Shown: positions 1 to 8,862, counted from the stretch's first letter. The stretch: DNA of 64,000 nt from Hyphomicrobiales bacterium (GCA_900466605.1 UBMU01000003.1:62001-126000); one strand, 5' to 3'. Notes: generated by a model from the letters alone, not told the origin. Numbers and translations: made by a program.

Positions 1-637
1 GCTGATGAAGAACAGATCGCTCCGGCTCCACGACGATCTTGCGAGACATCGATGGATCGACGATCACAGGGCCCGTCTGCGCCTGGAAAGCGGCGATCGA
101 TCGGCCCGTTGCCTGTAGAACCTCCAATGCTCTTACGATCCGCTGCCCGTCTTGTGGCCGCAGACTGGCTGCTACCGCGGGATCGCGCTCTTGTAGCTGT
201 CGATAGAGTTCCTCGGGGCCTTCTTCTTGTAGTCGTGCGCGGAGGCTGTCGCGCACGTCGTCCGGTATAACAGGCATATTTGACAGCCCGCCGGTCAACG
301 CCTTGAAATAGAGGCCCGTTCCTCCAACGAAAATTGGTTTGCGCCGGTCTGCCACGATGCTCGGTAGGAGATTGGTGACATCCCGCAGCCATGCGCCAGT
401 CGAATAGGCCCTGCTCGCCGGCACATGACCGTAGAGGTGGTGCGGCACACCTCGCATATCCTCCTGCGAGGGGCGCGCCGTCAACACACGAAGCGTGTCG
501 TAAACCTGCATGCTGTCGGCATTGATGACGACGCCGTTGTGCTCTTTCGCCAACTCCACAGCCAAGGCGGACTTGCCGCTGGCGGTCGGCCCGGTTATCA
601 GGATCGCGTTCACTGCGCTCAGAAGGTTTTCCATCAT
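1..637 (-). CDS. miaA: tRNA dimethylallyltransferase MiaA, 5' part (runs off the window)
   Basis: MiaA transfers a dimethylallyl group to N6 of A37 in tRNAs that read UNN codons. The reverse strand is open from 637 to the window edge, giving about 212 N-terminal residues that begin MMENLLSAVNAILITGPTAS. The P-loop GPTASGKS lies at residues 16-23, followed by a conserved NADSMQVY segment and the LVGGTG-like stretch VGGTGLYFKAL. The C-terminal third lies outside the window. Two start codons are adjacent (637 and 634). The first overlaps the serB start codon on the other strand, so the two genes are head to head with no spacer and each promoter must lie inside the other gene. Recognition is by the motifs and order; confidence is high. 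Confidence 0.93.
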   Translation of the reverse strand, partial: MMENLLSAVNAILITGPTASGKSALAVELAKEHNGVVINADSMQVYDTLRVLTARPSQEDMRGVPHHLYGHVPASRAYSTGAWLRDVTNLLPSIVADRRKPIFVGGTGLYFKALTGGLSNMPVIPDDVRDSLRARLQEEGPEELYRQLQERDPAVAASLRPQDGQRIVRALEVLQATGRSIAAFQAQTGPVIVDPSMSRKIVVEPERSVLHQ

Positions 638-1526
638 GGCCCTCGTTGCCACGCTTGTTGCCAATCCGTCAAATCCTGTTCTCACGCCTTTGGTTGCCGA
701 GCAGGCAGCGGACGCAATCAATGCTTCCGGCCTCTACTGGCTTGCCGACGGAATCGCCTGCGATATTGCGCTGAGAGACGGGACTGATCCACAAGCCGCT
801 CGAGCCGGCATCCTTGCGGTCATCGGTAGCACAGCCATCGACCTCGTCATCCAGAATGTCGAGACACGCCGCAAGCGCATTCTTATCGCCGACATGGACT
901 CCACCATGATCGGCCAGGAATGCATCGATGAACTCGCGGCCGAAGTCGGGTTGAAGGAGAAGGTCGCCGCGATCACGGCGCGCGCGATGAATGGCGAGAT
1001 CGCCTTCGAGCCAGCCCTTCGCGAGCGCGTCGCACTCTTGAAAGGACTGCCGATTTCCGTCGTGGATGACGTTATTGCAAAACGTATCACGCTGACACCA
1101 GGCGGCCCGGAACTGATCGCCACCATGAAATCCAAGGGGCACTATACGGCGCTTGTCTCTGGCGGCTTTACCGTCTTCACAAGCCGCATCGCTGCGACAC
1201 TAGGCTTCGATGAAAACCGTGCGAACCTTCTGCTGGAAGAGAACGGTGTCCTTACCGGTTTCGTCGCAGAACCTATCCTCGGCAAGCAAGCCAAGGTCGA
1301 CGCACTGAACGACATTGCAGAAAAGCTCGGCATTTCGCCTGAAGACGCCCTCGCCGTCGGCGACGGTGCCAACGACCTCGGCATGCTGCATCTGGCAGGG
1401 TCGGGCGTAGCGCTGCACGCCAAGCCGAGTGTTGCCGCGGAAGCGAAGATGCAGATCAACCACGGCGATCTCAGCGCCCTCCTCTATATACAGGGCTACC
1501 GCAAGACTGATTTCGTATCACCATGA
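636..1526 (+). CDS. serB: phosphoserine phosphatase SerB
   Basis: Catalyses the last step of serine synthesis, phosphoserine to serine plus phosphate. The ATG at 636 gives 296 residues starting MALVATLVANPSNPVL; the frame is open further upstream but that part overlaps miaA and has no family resemblance. The HAD catalytic motif DMDST is at residues 86-90 (nucleophile D86, acid D88), followed by the SGGF motif and the late GDGANDLGML metal-binding motif. The N-terminal 75 residues form the regulatory domain usual in long rhizobial SerB proteins. The stop overlaps the next gene by four bases, suggesting translational coupling with the acetyltransferase. Start codon overlaps that of divergent miaA. 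Confidence 0.95.
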   Translation: MALVATLVANPSNPVLTPLVAEQAADAINASGLYWLADGIACDIALRDGTDPQAARAGILAVIGSTAIDLVIQNVETRRKRILIADMDSTMIGQECIDELAAEVGLKEKVAAITARAMNGEIAFEPALRERVALLKGLPISVVDDVIAKRITLTPGGPELIATMKSKGHYTALVSGGFTVFTSRIAATLGFDENRANLLLEENGVLTGFVAEPILGKQAKVDALNDIAEKLGISPEDALAVGDGANDLGMLHLAGSGVALHAKPSVAAEAKMQINHGDLSALLYIQGYRKTDFVSP

Positions 1527-2089
1527 CTGTGATCGCGACGACGGATCGCCTGCTTCTGCGAAATTGGGCCGAAGAGGATCGGGGGCTTTTCCACGAGATC
1601 AATTCCGATCCTGAAGTGATGGAATTCTTCGCCTTTCGTCGCGACCGCGCAGAAGCAGATTTGATGCTGGATGGTATTCGTGATGCCATTGCTACGACGG
1701 GGCTTGGCCTCTACGCCGCCGCCCTCAAGGAAACCGGCGAGCCGATCGGCTTTTGCGGCCTGTGGCACCCCGAACTCGAACCATTCCTTACTGCGGGCAC
1801 CATCGAGATCGGCTGGCGTCTAGCAAAGCGCCACTGGGGTAAAGGGTACGTGACAGAAGCGGGTGCGGCAGCACTTCGCCACGGCTTCACGCAGTTCGAT
1901 CCTCCCGAAATCGTCTCTTTCGCGGTGACCGATAATCATCGCTCCACCGCCGTCATGCGCCGACTTGGCCTGCGCCACGAACCGGAGCGCGATTTCGACC
2001 ATCCCCGCGTTCCGGACACGCATCCGCACCTGAAACGCCACGTTCTCTACGCGATTAGTCGCGAGCAGTGGAAGCAAGCCGTCAGCTGA
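1523..2089 (+). CDS. GNAT-family N-acetyltransferase (RimJ/RimL-like)
   Basis: A 188-residue acetyltransferase of the Acetyltransf_3 (RimJ/RimL) type, which use acetyl-CoA to acetylate a protein N-terminus or a small amine. Visible features are the N-terminal TDRLLLRNWAEED strand, a WRLAKRHWGKGYVTEA stretch matching the acetyl-CoA pyrophosphate-binding loop (pattern Q/RxxGxG/A, here HWGKGYV), and a late TDNHRSTAVMRRLGL segment typical of the family, where neighbouring side chains contact CoA. The start overlaps the serB stop as ATGA, so the two genes probably form one operon. The substrate cannot be told from sequence. It ends about 50 bases before the convergent degP stop. Confidence 0.85.
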   Translation: MTVIATTDRLLLRNWAEEDRGLFHEINSDPEVMEFFAFRRDRAEADLMLDGIRDAIATTGLGLYAAALKETGEPIGFCGLWHPELEPFLTAGTIEIGWRLAKRHWGKGYVTEAGAAALRHGFTQFDPPEIVSFAVTDNHRSTAVMRRLGLRHEPERDFDHPRVPDTHPHLKRHVLYAISREQWKQAVS

Positions 2090-2141
2090 CGCCGATTGCC
2101 ATGCGGAACAAACGATCAGAACCGCCCGTCTGCCGCCATCG

Positions 2142-3731
2142 TTACTCCATCGGCACTGCAACGAAACGCAGGTCGCCATTCGCCGAGGCGATCATCATCT
2201 GCGCATTGCGCCGACCTTCCTGCTTCAGCGACTGTACCTTCGCAGCGACCGCATCCGGCGAGCGCATGAATTCCTGCGCGACCTCGACGATGACATCGCC
2301 GGGCTTCAGGCCCTTCTCCGCCGCCAGCGAACCAGGTGCGACTTCCGCAACGAGCACGCCGTCGACGCTTTCTGCGATGCCGAAGGTCTTGCGCGTCTCT
2401 GCGCTGAGTTCGGAGAGGGAAAGGCCGAGCACATTCTTGGGATCCGTAGCACCAGGTGTCACCTGCTCAGACTTGCCCTTGCCATCCGGCATTGGCTGGC
2501 TCTGCTGGTCATCGGGCTCGTCCATATCCTGATTTTCGTCAGGATCCGGATTGATCACGCCCTTGTTTGAATCGGCATCGTTCGAGGCCGCCTGATCGCT
2601 GTCCTCAAGGCGGCCGAGTTTCACCTTCACGGTCTGCTCCTTACCGTCGCGAAGAACGACAACATCAACTTCCTTGCCCACAGGGCTTTCCGCCACGACG
2701 CGCGGCAGGTCGCGCATCTCGTTGACCGGCTTCCCGTCGAATTTCAGGATGACATCGCCCGCCTTGATAGAGCCATCATCGACCGGGCCACCCTTGATGA
2801 CACCAGCCACCAGAGCACCTTTGGCGCTGGAAAGGCCGAGGCTGTCGGCGACATCGTCAGTAACAGGCTGGATGCGCACGCCGAGCCAGCCGCGGCGCGT
2901 CTCGCCAAACTCACGCAACTGTTCGACGACCCCGGCGGCCAACTCGGACGGCACCGAGAAGCCGATACCGATCGACCCACCGCTCGGGGAAATGATCGCC
3001 GTGTTGATGCCGATGACTTCGCCCTTCATGTTGAAGAGCGGGCCGCCGGAATTGCCCTTGTTGATGGCCGCATCCGTCTGGATGAAATTGTCGTAGGGGC
3101 CTGCGTTGATGTTACGGCCACGCCCCGAAATGATCCCGACCGTCACCGATCCGCCGAAGCCGAACGGATTGCCGATCGCCATGACCCAGTCGCCGATGCG
3201 CATCACGCTGGAATCGCCGAACTTGACGGACGTCAGCGGAGCCTTCGGCTCGACCTTGAGCACAGAAAGATCGGTCTTCGTATCGGTGCCGATCAGCTTG
3301 GCCTTCAGTTTGCTACCGTCGGCGAAATTGACCTCGATATCGTCGGCACCTTCAATCACGTGGTTGTTCGTGACGATGTAGCCCTGCGGATCGATGACGA
3401 AGCCGGATCCCAGCGAGTTGACGTTATGGTTGCCGCCCTTGTTGCCCTTCTGCTTGTTGAAGAAGTCGTTGAAGAACTCTTGAAACGGCGAACCGTCGGG
3501 CGCGCGCGGCGCCGGGCCGACGCCCTCGTCATCCTTTACATTCTGCGATGTCGAAATGTTCACGACTGCGTTGAGAAGCCCCTCGGCAAGATCGGCAACG
3601 GATGCCGGACCGTTCATCGGTGGCGTGCCTTGTGCATGGGCGGCTGCCGTGAAACCAATGTTAGCCAGAAGTGCGGCGCCGGCCAGGAGAGCGAGCGATC
3701 GTCTGAAGGTCGGGCGGGTCGTCGGGGCCAT
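2142..3731 (-). CDS. degP: periplasmic serine endoprotease of the DegP/HtrA family
   Basis: A 529-residue secreted Do-type protease that degrades or refolds damaged envelope proteins. The N-terminus is a signal peptide (Arg-rich start, hydrophobic core, AHA cleavage site near residue 33). The catalytic triad is intact: His124 in TNNHVI, Asp154 in TKTDLSVL, Ser228 in GNSGGP. Two PDZ domains follow; between them lies an acidic Asp/Gln/Pro-rich spacer of about 55 residues (coded near 2420-2600) that is longer than in the E. coli protein. I place the start at the ATG preceded by GAGGATGC rather than the TTG one codon upstream. It lies downstream of hflK-hflC on the same strand, but a hairpin in the 190-base gap suggests its own promoter. 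Confidence 0.93.
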   Translation of the reverse strand: MAPTTRPTFRRSLALLAGAALLANIGFTAAAHAQGTPPMNGPASVADLAEGLLNAVVNISTSQNVKDDEGVGPAPRAPDGSPFQEFFNDFFNKQKGNKGGNHNVNSLGSGFVIDPQGYIVTNNHVIEGADDIEVNFADGSKLKAKLIGTDTKTDLSVLKVEPKAPLTSVKFGDSSVMRIGDWVMAIGNPFGFGGSVTVGIISGRGRNINAGPYDNFIQTDAAINKGNSGGPLFNMKGEVIGINTAIISPSGGSIGIGFSVPSELAAGVVEQLREFGETRRGWLGVRIQPVTDDVADSLGLSSAKGALVAGVIKGGPVDDGSIKAGDVILKFDGKPVNEMRDLPRVVAESPVGKEVDVVVLRDGKEQTVKVKLGRLEDSDQAASNDADSNKGVINPDPDENQDMDEPDDQQSQPMPDGKGKSEQVTPGATDPKNVLGLSLSELSAETRKTFGIAESVDGVLVAEVAPGSLAAEKGLKPGDVIVEVAQEFMRSPDAVAAKVQSLKQEGRRNAQMMIASANGDLRFVAVPME

Positions 3732-3866
3732 CAAGCATCCTCATTTCAAGTAAAACGCACTCTGAGCACCAGCATAAGGCGGAATGATGGAGGGTGAAAT
3801 CACCTTTTCGCGAAATCCCGTGCAATCTATCCCGCCGCGCTTGCCGCCATCATGTCGCAACGAAGA

Positions 3867-3892
3867 AAGGGCCGGCAAAGCTGCCGGCCCTT
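3867..3892 (-). terminator. terminator hairpin after hflC
   Basis: A perfect 11-bp stem (AAGGGCCGGCA / TGCCGGCCCTT) with an AAGC loop lies between hflC and degP. Reading in the direction of hflC it is followed by a weak TTCTT run; in the other direction by TTTTT. It probably ends or attenuates the hflKC transcript before degP. Confidence 0.7.
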
Positions 3893-3920
3893 CGTTTTTC
3901 TACAGATCCAGATGGTGAGA

Positions 3921-4850
3921 TCAATTCGCCGGTGTGGTCGGCGTTGCCTGCGGCGACGGGTTTCTTGGCGCTCCGCTTGCGTCGTTGAAGAAACGGAAGA
4001 ACTGCGAGTTTGGTGAGATCACCAGCGTCGTGTCCTGCGATGTGAGAGCCGTGGAATAGGCTGCCATCGAGCGATAAAACTCGAAGAAAGCGGGATCCTT
4101 GTTGAAGGCATCCGCGAACAACCGGTTCCGCTCGGCATCGCCTTGGCCGCGCAGGATTTCGGAATCACGCTGCGCATCGGCGGTGATCTCGACGACCTGC
4201 CTGTCTGCAATAGCCCTGCGGCGCTGGCCCTCTTCCGTACCCTGCGCGCGCAGGAGTTCGGCTTCGGCAAGACGCTCCGCGCGCATGCGGTCATAGGTCT
4301 TCGGCGCAACTTCGCGCGTCAGATCGGTACGGCGGATGCGAACGTCCTGAATGTTGAGGCCGAGGTCTTCGGCATCGCGATGCAGATCGTCGCGAACTTC
4401 TAGCATCATTGCCACCCGTTCTTCAGACAGTGCGGCATCGAAGTCGCGCAGACCGTAGACGCGACGCAGCGATGAATCGAGCTGCGTGCGAAGGCGTGCT
4501 TCCGCGGCCTCGCGGTCGCCCGAGACAGTCTCGCGGAACTTGCGCACATCCCTGATGTCGTAGATCACGAAAGCGTCGACGTCGAAGGTCGCGCCGCCGC
4601 GAACCTGGACGCGAATGTTGTCGAGATCGAAGCGAAGTGCCTGCCTTTCGACGATCTGCACGCGATCGGCATCCATGAAGGCGAATGGCAGTTTGAAATA
4701 GATCCCAGGCTCAGTCTTTACAGACTGGATCTGGCCGAAGCGGACAACGATTGCCTGCTCACGCGCGTTCACGACGAAGACCGAAGAGTAAACCGCAACC
4801 AGAATGACGGCGAGGATGATCAGGATGACGGGAAGCCTGTTCGATATCAT
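3921..4850 (-). CDS. hflC: HflC, membrane regulator of FtsH protease
   Basis: With HflK it forms a large SPFH/prohibitin-like complex on the periplasmic face of the inner membrane that surrounds and modulates the FtsH protease. The 309-residue protein has one N-terminal membrane segment (about residues 8-26), then the band-7/SPFH domain beginning VVNAREQAIVVRFGQI, a long helical region rich in Ala/Glu/Arg (about 165-245), and a Pro/Thr-rich end. It starts 3 bases after the hflK stop, and its ribosome-binding site GGGAGG lies inside the end of hflK, so expression is coupled. Second in the hflK-hflC pair; the pairing makes the call firm. Confidence 0.95.
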   Translation of the reverse strand: MISNRLPVILIILAVILVAVYSSVFVVNAREQAIVVRFGQIQSVKTEPGIYFKLPFAFMDADRVQIVERQALRFDLDNIRVQVRGGATFDVDAFVIYDIRDVRKFRETVSGDREAAEARLRTQLDSSLRRVYGLRDFDAALSEERVAMMLEVRDDLHRDAEDLGLNIQDVRIRRTDLTREVAPKTYDRMRAERLAEAELLRAQGTEEGQRRRAIADRQVVEITADAQRDSEILRGQGDAERNRLFADAFNKDPAFFEFYRSMAAYSTALTSQDTTLVISPNSQFFRFFNDASGAPRNPSPQATPTTPAN

Positions 4851-4853
4851 GGC

Positions 4854-5945
4854 TCAACCTCCCTGCTGCGCCGGTTTGCCGATCTCGTTGAGCGGCAGGT
4901 AAGGCACAACCCCCTGCTTCTCGTCGATCACGACCTTCTTGGAATTCTTCAGGACTTGCTCCATCGTTTCGAGGAATAGGCGCGTCCGAGTTACATCAGG
5001 CGCCTTCGCGTACTGTTCGTTGATCGACGCGAAGCGCTGCGCCTCACCTTCCGCTTCCTTGACGACGCGGTTCTTGTAGGCGGCGGCCGCTTCGCGAATC
5101 TGAGCAGCGTCACCGCGCGCCTGACCGAGCTTCTGGTTGGCGTATTGATTGGCCTCTTCGACCAATCGCTGCTTGTCCTGGTCGGCGCGCTGCACTTCTT
5201 CGAATGCATCAGCGACTTCACGCGGCGGCGCCACGTCCTGGATCGTCACACCACCGATTGAGATGCCAGCTCGATACCGATCCATGGTTCCTTGGACGAT
5301 ATTGGCAACCTCTGTTTCGATCGGCTGACGATTGTCACGGAACGCGTCCTGGGCCGGACGTCGGCCGACCACTTCGCGCATCGCACTTTCGGCGACCTGC
5401 TGGAGCGTTTCCGCCGGATTTTCGACGTTGAAGAGATAAGCCTTCGGATCGCTGACCGTGAAGAAGACAGAGAACTGCACGTTCAGGATATTCTGGTCAC
5501 CGGAAAGCATCAGCCCACTTGAAGAGGAGCTAGATGTCGAGGCTGCACCAATATTCTGCTGCTGCATCGTCACCTTGACGATTTCGACGGTTTCCATCGG
5601 CCATAGGTGGAAATGCAGGCCAGGAGTGGAAATATCTTCCTTCGGATTACCGAAACGCAATTCCACGCCACGCTCGTCCGGCTGGACGATGTAGATGCAC
5701 TGAAAGAGCCAGAACGCCACCAGTACCAACGCGGCAATGACCAGAACGCCACCGTTGAACCCGCCTGGCACTATGTTGCGAAGCTGATCCTGGCCACGCC
5801 GGATGATGTCTTCCAGATCGGGAGGTCCGCCCTTGCCACCACCGCCACCGCGTGGGCGGTTGGGCCCTTGCCCCCATGGTCCCTGATTGTTACCGCCGCC
5901 GCCGCCCCAAGGGCCGCCGCCGCCATTCTGATTGCTCCAGGGCAT
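4854..5945 (-). CDS. hflK: HflK, membrane regulator of FtsH protease
   Basis: Partner of HflC in the FtsH-associated SPFH complex. The 363-residue protein opens with a 40-residue cytoplasmic tail extremely rich in Gly, Asn, Pro and Trp, then a basic amphipathic stretch, one membrane segment (about 63-86), and an SPFH domain starting YIVQPDERGVELRFGN. A serine run (SSSSSS) occurs near residue 140. The start is the ATG preceded by CGAGG; a TTG lies one codon upstream. It lies 150 bases downstream of folA, far enough for a separate promoter, so membership of a thyA-folA-hflKC operon is uncertain. Confidence 0.95.
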   Translation of the reverse strand: MPWSNQNGGGGPWGGGGGNNQGPWGQGPNRPRGGGGGKGGPPDLEDIIRRGQDQLRNIVPGGFNGGVLVIAALVLVAFWLFQCIYIVQPDERGVELRFGNPKEDISTPGLHFHLWPMETVEIVKVTMQQQNIGAASTSSSSSSGLMLSGDQNILNVQFSVFFTVSDPKAYLFNVENPAETLQQVAESAMREVVGRRPAQDAFRDNRQPIETEVANIVQGTMDRYRAGISIGGVTIQDVAPPREVADAFEEVQRADQDKQRLVEEANQYANQKLGQARGDAAQIREAAAAYKNRVVKEAEGEAQRFASINEQYAKAPDVTRTRLFLETMEQVLKNSKKVVIDEKQGVVPYLPLNEIGKPAQQGG

Positions 5946-6098
5946 CAAAACCTCGTTGTTCGTTAAACTCCCGATCGCCTAACCCACGGGGGCGGCGGAT
6001 ATCTGCGATCGTGACCGTTATAGGTATCGCCGCATCTGCTTTCAACGCAGCATGAGGAACTTGGCGATATTTATTGGAAAATAGTTGCTTTTCCGCGG

Positions 6099-6614
6099 TC
6101 AGCGCCGCTCATAGACGACGAACTTGGTGGGATGATTATCCTTATCGCCTGCCGGCACGTCGATCGTCTCCGTTGCTTTCCACCGCATCCCGTCGATCGC
6201 TGGAAATGAAGTGTCGCCTTCAACGGAAGTTTCGACATGCGTCACACAGAGTCGATCGGCGAGATCGACGGCCTGCGCATAGATCGTCCCGCCACCAATG
6301 ATACAGATCTCGCTCAGGCCACTCAACTTGGCAACTTCCTCTGCAATATCAATTGCTTCGCTCAACGATCTGGCCATGCGCACGTCTGGATGGCCTATCG
6401 CCGCTGCCTGCCGTGAAATCACGATATTTGCTCGTCCCGGCAGAGGCTTCCCAATCGAATCGTAGGTCTTCCGACCCATGATGACAGGTTTGCCAAGCGT
6501 CAACGCCTTGAACCGCTTGAGATCAGTGGACAGGCGCCAGGGCATGTCACCATCTCGCCCGATGATACCGTTCTTAGAAACGGCGACCACAATGGTCTTG
6601 CGAATTTCGGACAT
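6099..6614 (-). CDS. folA: dihydrofolate reductase
   Basis: Reduces dihydrofolate to tetrahydrofolate with NADPH, restoring the cofactor that thymidylate synthase oxidises. The 171-residue protein shows the family landmarks: AVSKNGIIGRDGDMPW with the active-site Trp26 and catalytic Asp31 (STDLKRFK), the NADPH-binding VIMGRKTYDSIG and ANIVISR strands, and a late IIGGGTIYAQA motif. A GGAGAGG ribosome-binding site precedes the ATG. It follows thyA by only 12 bases, so the two functionally linked enzymes are almost surely cotranscribed. Confidence 0.97.
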   Translation of the reverse strand: MSEIRKTIVVAVSKNGIIGRDGDMPWRLSTDLKRFKALTLGKPVIMGRKTYDSIGKPLPGRANIVISRQAAAIGHPDVRMARSLSEAIDIAEEVAKLSGLSEICIIGGGTIYAQAVDLADRLCVTHVETSVEGDTSFPAIDGMRWKATETIDVPAGDKDNHPTKFVVYERR

Positions 6615-6626
6615 AGGCCTCTCCGA

Positions 6627-7421
6627 TCAGACCGCGATCGGCGCCTTGATGCTGGCATCGGCCTCGTAGCCGATCAGCTCGAAATCATCGAACTTGAAGC
6701 CAAAGATGTCCTTCACCTCGGGATTGATCCGCATGAAAGGCAACGGCTTCGGCGTACGAGTCAGCTGCAGCTTCGCCTGTTCAAAGTGATTGTGATAAAG
6801 ATGAGCATCGCCGAGCGTATGCACGAAATCGCCAAGCTTTAGGCCTGCTACCTGCGCCACCATCATGGTCAGCAGCGCGTAGGAAGCAATATTGAAGGGC
6901 ACGCCAAGGAAGATATCGGCCGAGCGCTGATAGAGCTGGCACGACAGTTTGCCGTCAGCAACATAAAACTGGAACAGGCAATGACACGGCGGCAGCGCCA
7001 TGTCATCCACCTCGGCCGGGTTCCACGCGGAAACGATATGGCGACGTGAATTGGGGTTCTTGACGATGCTGGCAACCAAGTTGGCAATCTGGTCGATATG
7101 GCCGCCATCCGGCGCAGGCCAAGAGCGCCATTGAGCGCCGTAGACAGGCCCGAGGTCGCCGTTTTCATCGGCCCATTCGTCCCAGATCGAGACGCCATTG
7201 TCCTTGAGATAGGCGATGTTGGTGTCACCGCGCAAAAACCACAGAAGCTCGTGAATGATGGAACGCAGATGCAGCTTCTTGGTCGTGAGAACCGGAAAGC
7301 CTTCCTGTAGGTCGAACCTCATCTGATAGCCGAATACGGACCGCGTACCCGTCCCCGTGCGATCGCCACGATCGGTTCCGTGTTCCATCACATGCTTCAA
7401 GAGATCGAGATACTGTTTCAT
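6627..7421 (-). CDS. thyA: thymidylate synthase ThyA
   Basis: Methylates dUMP to dTMP using methylenetetrahydrofolate, giving dihydrofolate for FolA to recycle. At 264 residues it has the exact length of the short bacterial ThyA. The nucleophile Cys146 sits in [13 protein letters not shown], with the [10 protein letters not shown] phosphate-binding segment before it, and the [20 protein letters not shown] segment after it. It is the first gene of the reverse-strand series and lies back to back with the ssrA promoter region, leaving about 225 bases between them without another recognisable gene. Confidence 0.97.
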   Translation of the reverse strand: MKQYLDLLKHVMEHGTDRGDRTGTGTRSVFGYQMRFDLQEGFPVLTTKKLHLRSIIHELLWFLRGDTNIAYLKDNGVSIWDEWADENGDLGPVYGAQWRSWPAPDGGHIDQIANLVASIVKNPNSRRHIVSAWNPAEVDDMALPPCHCLFQFYVADGKLSCQLYQRSADIFLGVPFNIASYALLTMMVAQVAGLKLGDFVHTLGDAHLYHNHFEQAKLQLTRTPKPLPFMRINPEVKDIFGFKFDDFELIGYEADASIKAPIAV

Positions 7422-7612
7422 GGTCCGCCGCCGATTCCGTTCTCCCCTATTTAAGCCCTTTGTCGGCCGAAACCAATCAACTACCAGCCCTTATCCCTGC
7501 AAATCTCCGCTGCGACGCCGATCGCCACGTGGGGCAGAACACAGGTGCAGCGGCATATGTAGGCCCTTTCCGCCTCCCTGTGCTGCGACGACACGGTTTT
7601 GTGACAACACCT

Positions 7613-7641
7613 CTTCCCATCCATCGCGGAAAACACTATAT
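7613..7641 (+). promoter_or_regulatory. candidate promoter of ssrA
   Basis: CTTCCC (7613-7618), a 17-base spacer and CTATAT (7636-7641) match the rhizobial housekeeping pattern CTTGAC-N17-CTATAT at ten of twelve box positions. Transcription would begin near 7648, just before the first bases of the tmRNA acceptor piece. This placement supports the call. Confidence 0.65.
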
Positions 7642-7649
7642 CACCCATG

Positions 7650-7980
7650 CCGGTCCTCGGGCCGGCTATGGCGATAAATGAGCGGTGTAATAAACCTATT
7701 GGACCCGGGGGCGGTACCCGGCGCCTCCACCAAAAACCGGCGGCCTCGCAATGAGATGGCCGGCTTTTGATGGGGGCGAAACAGGATCGACAAGGGTGTA
7801 AAGATCGTCTTTTTGCTCGGCATTGTACCGCCGTTATCGGGCTAAAATTGTAGTTGCAAACGACAACTATGCGGAAGCTCGTCTCGCTGCTTAATCGCGG
7901 TGTGACACTTCAAATAAAGCCCTAGTGGTTCGCACCTCTAGGCGGGGTCCGAAGGCACCTGGCAACAGAAGCCTTCACCT
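7650..7980 (+). ncRNA. ssrA: tmRNA, circularly permuted two-piece form
   Basis: Rescues stalled ribosomes and adds a degradation tag. The gene is permuted as known for alphaproteobacteria: the acceptor piece comes first, with a T-arm (CCGGG / CCCGG, 7705-7721), acceptor strand CGCCTCC (7722-7728) and encoded CCA (7730-7732). A spacer containing a CCGGC/GCCGG hairpin follows and is presumably cut out. The coding piece begins GGGGGCG (7772-7778), which pairs over seven positions with the acceptor strand. The tag reading frame (7856-7894) reads ANDNYAEARLAA and a TAA stop. A CCTAG/CTAGG hairpin with pseudoknot potential (7922-7942) follows. Outer ends are estimates; the 3' end may be near 7950-7980. 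Confidence 0.93.
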
Positions 7981-8105
7981 TCTCCCTTGCGCGCAAATCA
8001 TGTATGGTTTGGTCAAGCATGACTCGGCTCAGGCCTTTTCCAGGCCGTCTTGGCATGCCATACAGCCTTGGGAAACGAGTCCGAACCAAAGAAAGACAGG
8101 AAAGC

Positions 8106-8615
8106 ATGGGGCAGGATCACATCCGTTACGACATTCTGGCACAAGACGCATTGCGAGGCGTCATCCGCAAGGTTTTGTCTGAAGTTGCCGCGACGGGCCG
8201 CCTGCCGGGCGAGCATCACTTCTTCATCACCTTCCTCACTGGCGCGCCAGGTGTTCGCATCTCGCAACACCTGAAGTCGAAGTATCCGGAACAAATGACA
8301 ATCGTCATTCAACACCAGTTCTGGGAACTCAAGATCACCGAGACCACATTCGAGATCGGCCTTTCCTTCTCGGATGTTCCGGAGAAACTGTTCATTCCGT
8401 TCAACGCCATTCGCGGCTTCTACGATCCCTCCGTAAACTTCGAGCTGGAATTCGACGTGCCTCTGGCTGACAGCGAGGAGCTTCCTGCGGCCGAAATCAC
8501 CGCTTACCCTGTGTCGCCCGAGAAGTCCGAGGAGACGCCTGCCGCCAAGACGGACGGCGAGGAAAAGAAGCCGGGGTCGGTTGTCTCGCTCGACGCCTTC
8601 CGAAAGAAGCAGTAA
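8106..8615 (+). CDS. sspB: SspB, adaptor that delivers ssrA-tagged proteins to ClpXP
   Basis: Alpha-type SspB (stringent starvation protein B family), 169 residues. It binds part of the ssrA tag and tethers the substrate to the ClpX unfoldase. The fold domain (about residues 1-130) is followed by an acidic, Pro/Ala/Lys-rich linker and a short C-terminal VSLDAFRKKQ tail, in the position of the ClpX-binding peptide of other SspB proteins. The ATG at 8106 has an AGGAAAGC ribosome-binding site; the frame is open upstream but lacks family resemblance. It lies directly downstream of the tmRNA gene whose product it recognises, and ends in a clear terminator. Confidence 0.93.
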   Translation: MGQDHIRYDILAQDALRGVIRKVLSEVAATGRLPGEHHFFITFLTGAPGVRISQHLKSKYPEQMTIVIQHQFWELKITETTFEIGLSFSDVPEKLFIPFNAIRGFYDPSVNFELEFDVPLADSEELPAAEITAYPVSPEKSEETPAAKTDGEEKKPGSVVSLDAFRKKQ

Positions 8616-8621
8616 GAAACC

Positions 8622-8646
8622 AAGGGAAGCGGATGCTTCCCTTTTT
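8622..8646 (+). terminator. Rho-independent terminator of sspB
   Basis: Perfect 9-bp stem AAGGGAAGC / GCTTCCCTT with a GGAT loop and a five-T run, starting seven bases after the sspB stop. Confidence 0.88.
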
Positions 8647-8667
8647 AAATTCCGATCGAGGCCAGCC

Positions 8668-8862
8668 GTGACCGCCGAAGTCGTCAATCTCCGTCAGTTC
8701 AAGAAGAAACAAGCTCGCGCCGACAAAGAAAAGCAGGCAGAGCAAAACCGCATCTCTTTCGGTCGCACCAAGACCGAGAAGCAGCTCACGAACGCGCTCA
8801 ACGAGAAAGCCGAACGCTCTCATCAGCAGGGCCGAATCGAAAAACCCAAAGACGAAAAATGA
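8668..8862 (+). CDS. small DUF4169-family protein
   Basis: A 64-residue, very basic and charged protein beginning (GTG start) VTAEVVNLRQFKKKQARADK. The whole length fits the DUF4169 family of small alphaproteobacterial proteins of unknown function: a VVNLRQFKKKQAR start, an AEQNRISFGRTKTEK centre and a lysine-rich end, predicted largely helical. GAGG lies eight bases before the GTG. It starts 22 bases after the sspB terminator, so it may have its own promoter or depend on read-through. No function is known; a nucleic-acid or ribosome contact would fit the charge but is only a guess. Confidence 0.8.
   Translation: MTAEVVNLRQFKKKQARADKEKQAEQNRISFGRTKTEKQLTNALNEKAERSHQQGRIEKPKDEK

Noticed and set aside
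8139-8158. TGGCAC followed by TTGC in the start of sspB considered as a sigma-54 promoter
   Set aside because: The spacing between the two elements is about three bases too long and the site lies inside the coding sequence.
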